Shown here piece after piece: positions 62,872-64,000 of a DNA stretch of 64,000 bases (the stretch's first letter is position 1; each line of letters opens with the position of its first letter). The position numbers were made by a program, and so were the translations under genes. Source of the stretch: Rhodobacterales bacterium (GTDB lineage Bacteria > Pseudomonadota > Alphaproteobacteria > Rhodobacterales > Rhodobacteraceae); assembly GCA_003249215.1 (NCBI GenBank), contig QKJR01000079.1, positions 110,134 through 174,133 of the forward strand. Direction: 5' to 3'. The notes below the pieces were generated by a model that did no database searches, had not been told where the DNA came from, and saw only the letters and a program-made list of their open reading frames with translations.

Positions 62872-62920
62872 CCGGGGGCTTGCCCCCGGACCCCCAGAGT
62901 ATTTGGCCAGGAAAAGGGGT
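62872..62920 (+). repeat. Dispersed intergenic palindrome, copy 2
   Basis: CCGGGGGCTTGCCCCCGG, then a C5 run, AGAGTATTTGGCCAGGAAAAGGGG. Same design as 12638-12695. Placed between the thiolase and ETF-QO genes, where it may end most operon transcripts. Confidence 0.55.
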
Positions 62921-62946
62921 AAGGGCCCCGGGGAAGGAGCCGAGAG

Positions 62947-64000
62947 ATGAGCGCGATTGACCGCGAGTCGATGGAATATGATGTGGTGATCGTGGGGGCG
63001 GGTCCTGCGGGTCTGTCCGCGGCGATCCGTCTCAAGCAGATCGACCCCGAATTGAACGTCGTCGTTCTGGAGAAGGGCTCGGAGGTGGGCGCGCATATCC
63101 TCTCGGGCGCGGTGCTCGATCCGGTCGGGCTCGACACGCTCCTGCCCGACTGGCGCAACATGGGCGCGCCGATCGAGGTCGAGGTCAAGCACGACAACTT
63201 CTATGTGCTCGGGCCGGCGGGTCAGATCCGGATCCCGAACTGGCCGATGCCGCCCCTGATGTCGAACCACGGCAAATACATCGTCTCGATGGGCAATGTC
63301 TGCCGCTGGATGGCCGAGCAGGCCGAAGCCTTGGGCGTCGAGATCTTCCCGGGCATGGCGGCAAGTGCCATCGTCTGGGAGGGCGAGCGGGTGGCCGGTG
63401 TGGTGGCGGGCGAGATGGGCCTTGAGGCCGATGGCACGCCGGGCCCGAACTACGAGCCGGGGATGGAGCTGCGCGGGAAATATGTGCTCTTGGGCGAGGG
63501 GGTGCGCGGCTCGCTCTCGAAAGAGGTGATGGCGAAGTTCGATCTCTCGAAGGGCCATTGCCCGCAGAAATTCGGCCTCGGCATGAAGGAAATCTGGGAG
63601 ATCGACCCGAAGAAGCACAAGCTCGGCACCGTCAGCCACACGATGGGCTGGCCGCTGGGTGGCAATGCGGGCGGCGGGTCCTTCATCTATCACCTTGAGA
63701 ACAATCAGGTTTACATCGGCTTCGTGGTGCACCTGAACTATGAGAACCCCTATCTTTACCCCTACATGGAGTTCCAGCGCTTTAAGCATCACCCGATGGT
63801 GGCCGAGCTTCTGGAGGGCGGTAAACGCGTGGCTTACGGCGCGCGCGCGATCTCCGAGGGCGGCTGGCAGTCGATCCCGAAACTGACCTTCCCGGGCGGC
63901 GCGCTTCTGGGCTGTTCGGCGGGGCTCGTGAACGTGCCGCGGATCAAGGGCAACCACAATGCGATGCTGTCTGGCATCGCGGCGGCGGAAGCGGCGGCGG
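62947..64000 (+). CDS. Electron-transfer flavoprotein:ubiquinone oxidoreductase (3' partial)
   Basis: The first 351 codons are in view; the frame runs off the right edge. An inner-membrane FAD/4Fe-4S enzyme that passes electrons from ETF, reduced by acyl-CoA dehydrogenases, to ubiquinone. FAD motif VIVGAGPAGLSAAIRLKQ, then GSEVGAHILSGAVLDP, GKYIVSMGNVCRWMAEQAE, LLGEGVRGSLSKEV, HTMGWPLGGNAGGGSFIYH and GCSAGLVNVPRIKGNHNAM, all diagnostic of ETF-QO. The iron-sulfur Cys cluster would lie beyond the window. ATG 62947 follows AAGGAG. Logical end of a pathway with two acyl-CoA dehydrogenases. Confidence 0.92.
   Translation, partial: MSAIDRESMEYDVVIVGAGPAGLSAAIRLKQIDPELNVVVLEKGSEVGAHILSGAVLDPVGLDTLLPDWRNMGAPIEVEVKHDNFYVLGPAGQIRIPNWPMPPLMSNHGKYIVSMGNVCRWMAEQAEALGVEIFPGMAASAIVWEGERVAGVVAGEMGLEADGTPGPNYEPGMELRGKYVLLGEGVRGSLSKEVMAKFDLSKGHCPQKFGLGMKEIWEIDPKKHKLGTVSHTMGWPLGGNAGGGSFIYHLENNQVYIGFVVHLNYENPYLYPYMEFQRFKHHPMVAELLEGGKRVAYGARAISEGGWQSIPKLTFPGGALLGCSAGLVNVPRIKGNHNAMLSGIAAAEAAA

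Noticed and set aside
61519..63957. Long open frame (about 812 codons) on the - strand
   Set aside because: Antisense to the thiolase and ETF-QO genes, which are unmistakable on +. Composition is that of a shadow frame.

Overview
The window reads as chromosomal DNA of a Rhodobacteraceae-type alphaproteobacterium. GC is high and genes are dense. Lineage signs include a VPLPA-CTERM protein, a PhyR/NepR/EcfG general stress locus, DUF6477 and DUF6456 proteins, an IalB-family protein and an lpxD-ACP-ketosynthase cluster. I saw no tRNA, rRNA, CRISPR array or insertion sequence. Both ends cut genes: a multihaem cytochrome c on the left and ETF:ubiquinone oxidoreductase on the right.

Layout. 0-2 kb: octahaem cytochrome c with its cytochrome b partner. 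2-15.5 kb: envelope and housekeeping genes (VPLPA-CTERM protein, DUF882/M15 protein, L,D-transpeptidase, lpxD-ACP-ketosynthase, IalB, HerA-like ATPase, DUF6477, DUF6456, peroxiredoxin, aquaporin, lipA) and a candidate small RNA near 9.1 kb. 15.6-20.1 kb: RND efflux pair. 20.2-29.8 kb: a catabolic block with a Baeyer-Villiger monooxygenase, a beta-lactamase-fold esterase, a zinc alcohol dehydrogenase, three AraC regulators and a LuxR/hydrolase fusion. 31-36 kb: general stress response locus with sensor kinase, EcfG, NepR, PhyR, Dps and small stress-type proteins, with recognisable EcfG promoters. 36-39.8 kb: GntR pseudogene, a stand-alone allophanate-hydrolase C-terminal domain and a NitT/TauT-type ABC importer. 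39.9-45.5 kb: RpiR regulator, inositol-monophosphatase-type phosphatase and a ferric-type ABC importer, plausibly for phosphorylated sugars.

45.9-64 kb is the most striking part. It looks like a complete cyclohexanecarboxylate route: CoA ligase (AliA-like), acyl-CoA dehydrogenases (AliB-like), enoyl-CoA hydratase (BadK-like), BadH, BadI, a fused hydratase/dehydrogenase and a PcaF-type thiolase for the resulting dicarboxylyl-CoA, a dedicated five-gene ABC importer, a MarR regulator (BadR-like), and ETF-QO to carry the electrons to ubiquinone. Three nearly identical 23-25 bp boxes lie in front of the transcription units of this block and define a probable MarR regulon. The Baeyer-Villiger block at 20-28 kb may feed adipyl-type intermediates into the same beta-oxidation genes, so the window may hold a two-part alicyclic-ring catabolic region. 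That link is inference.
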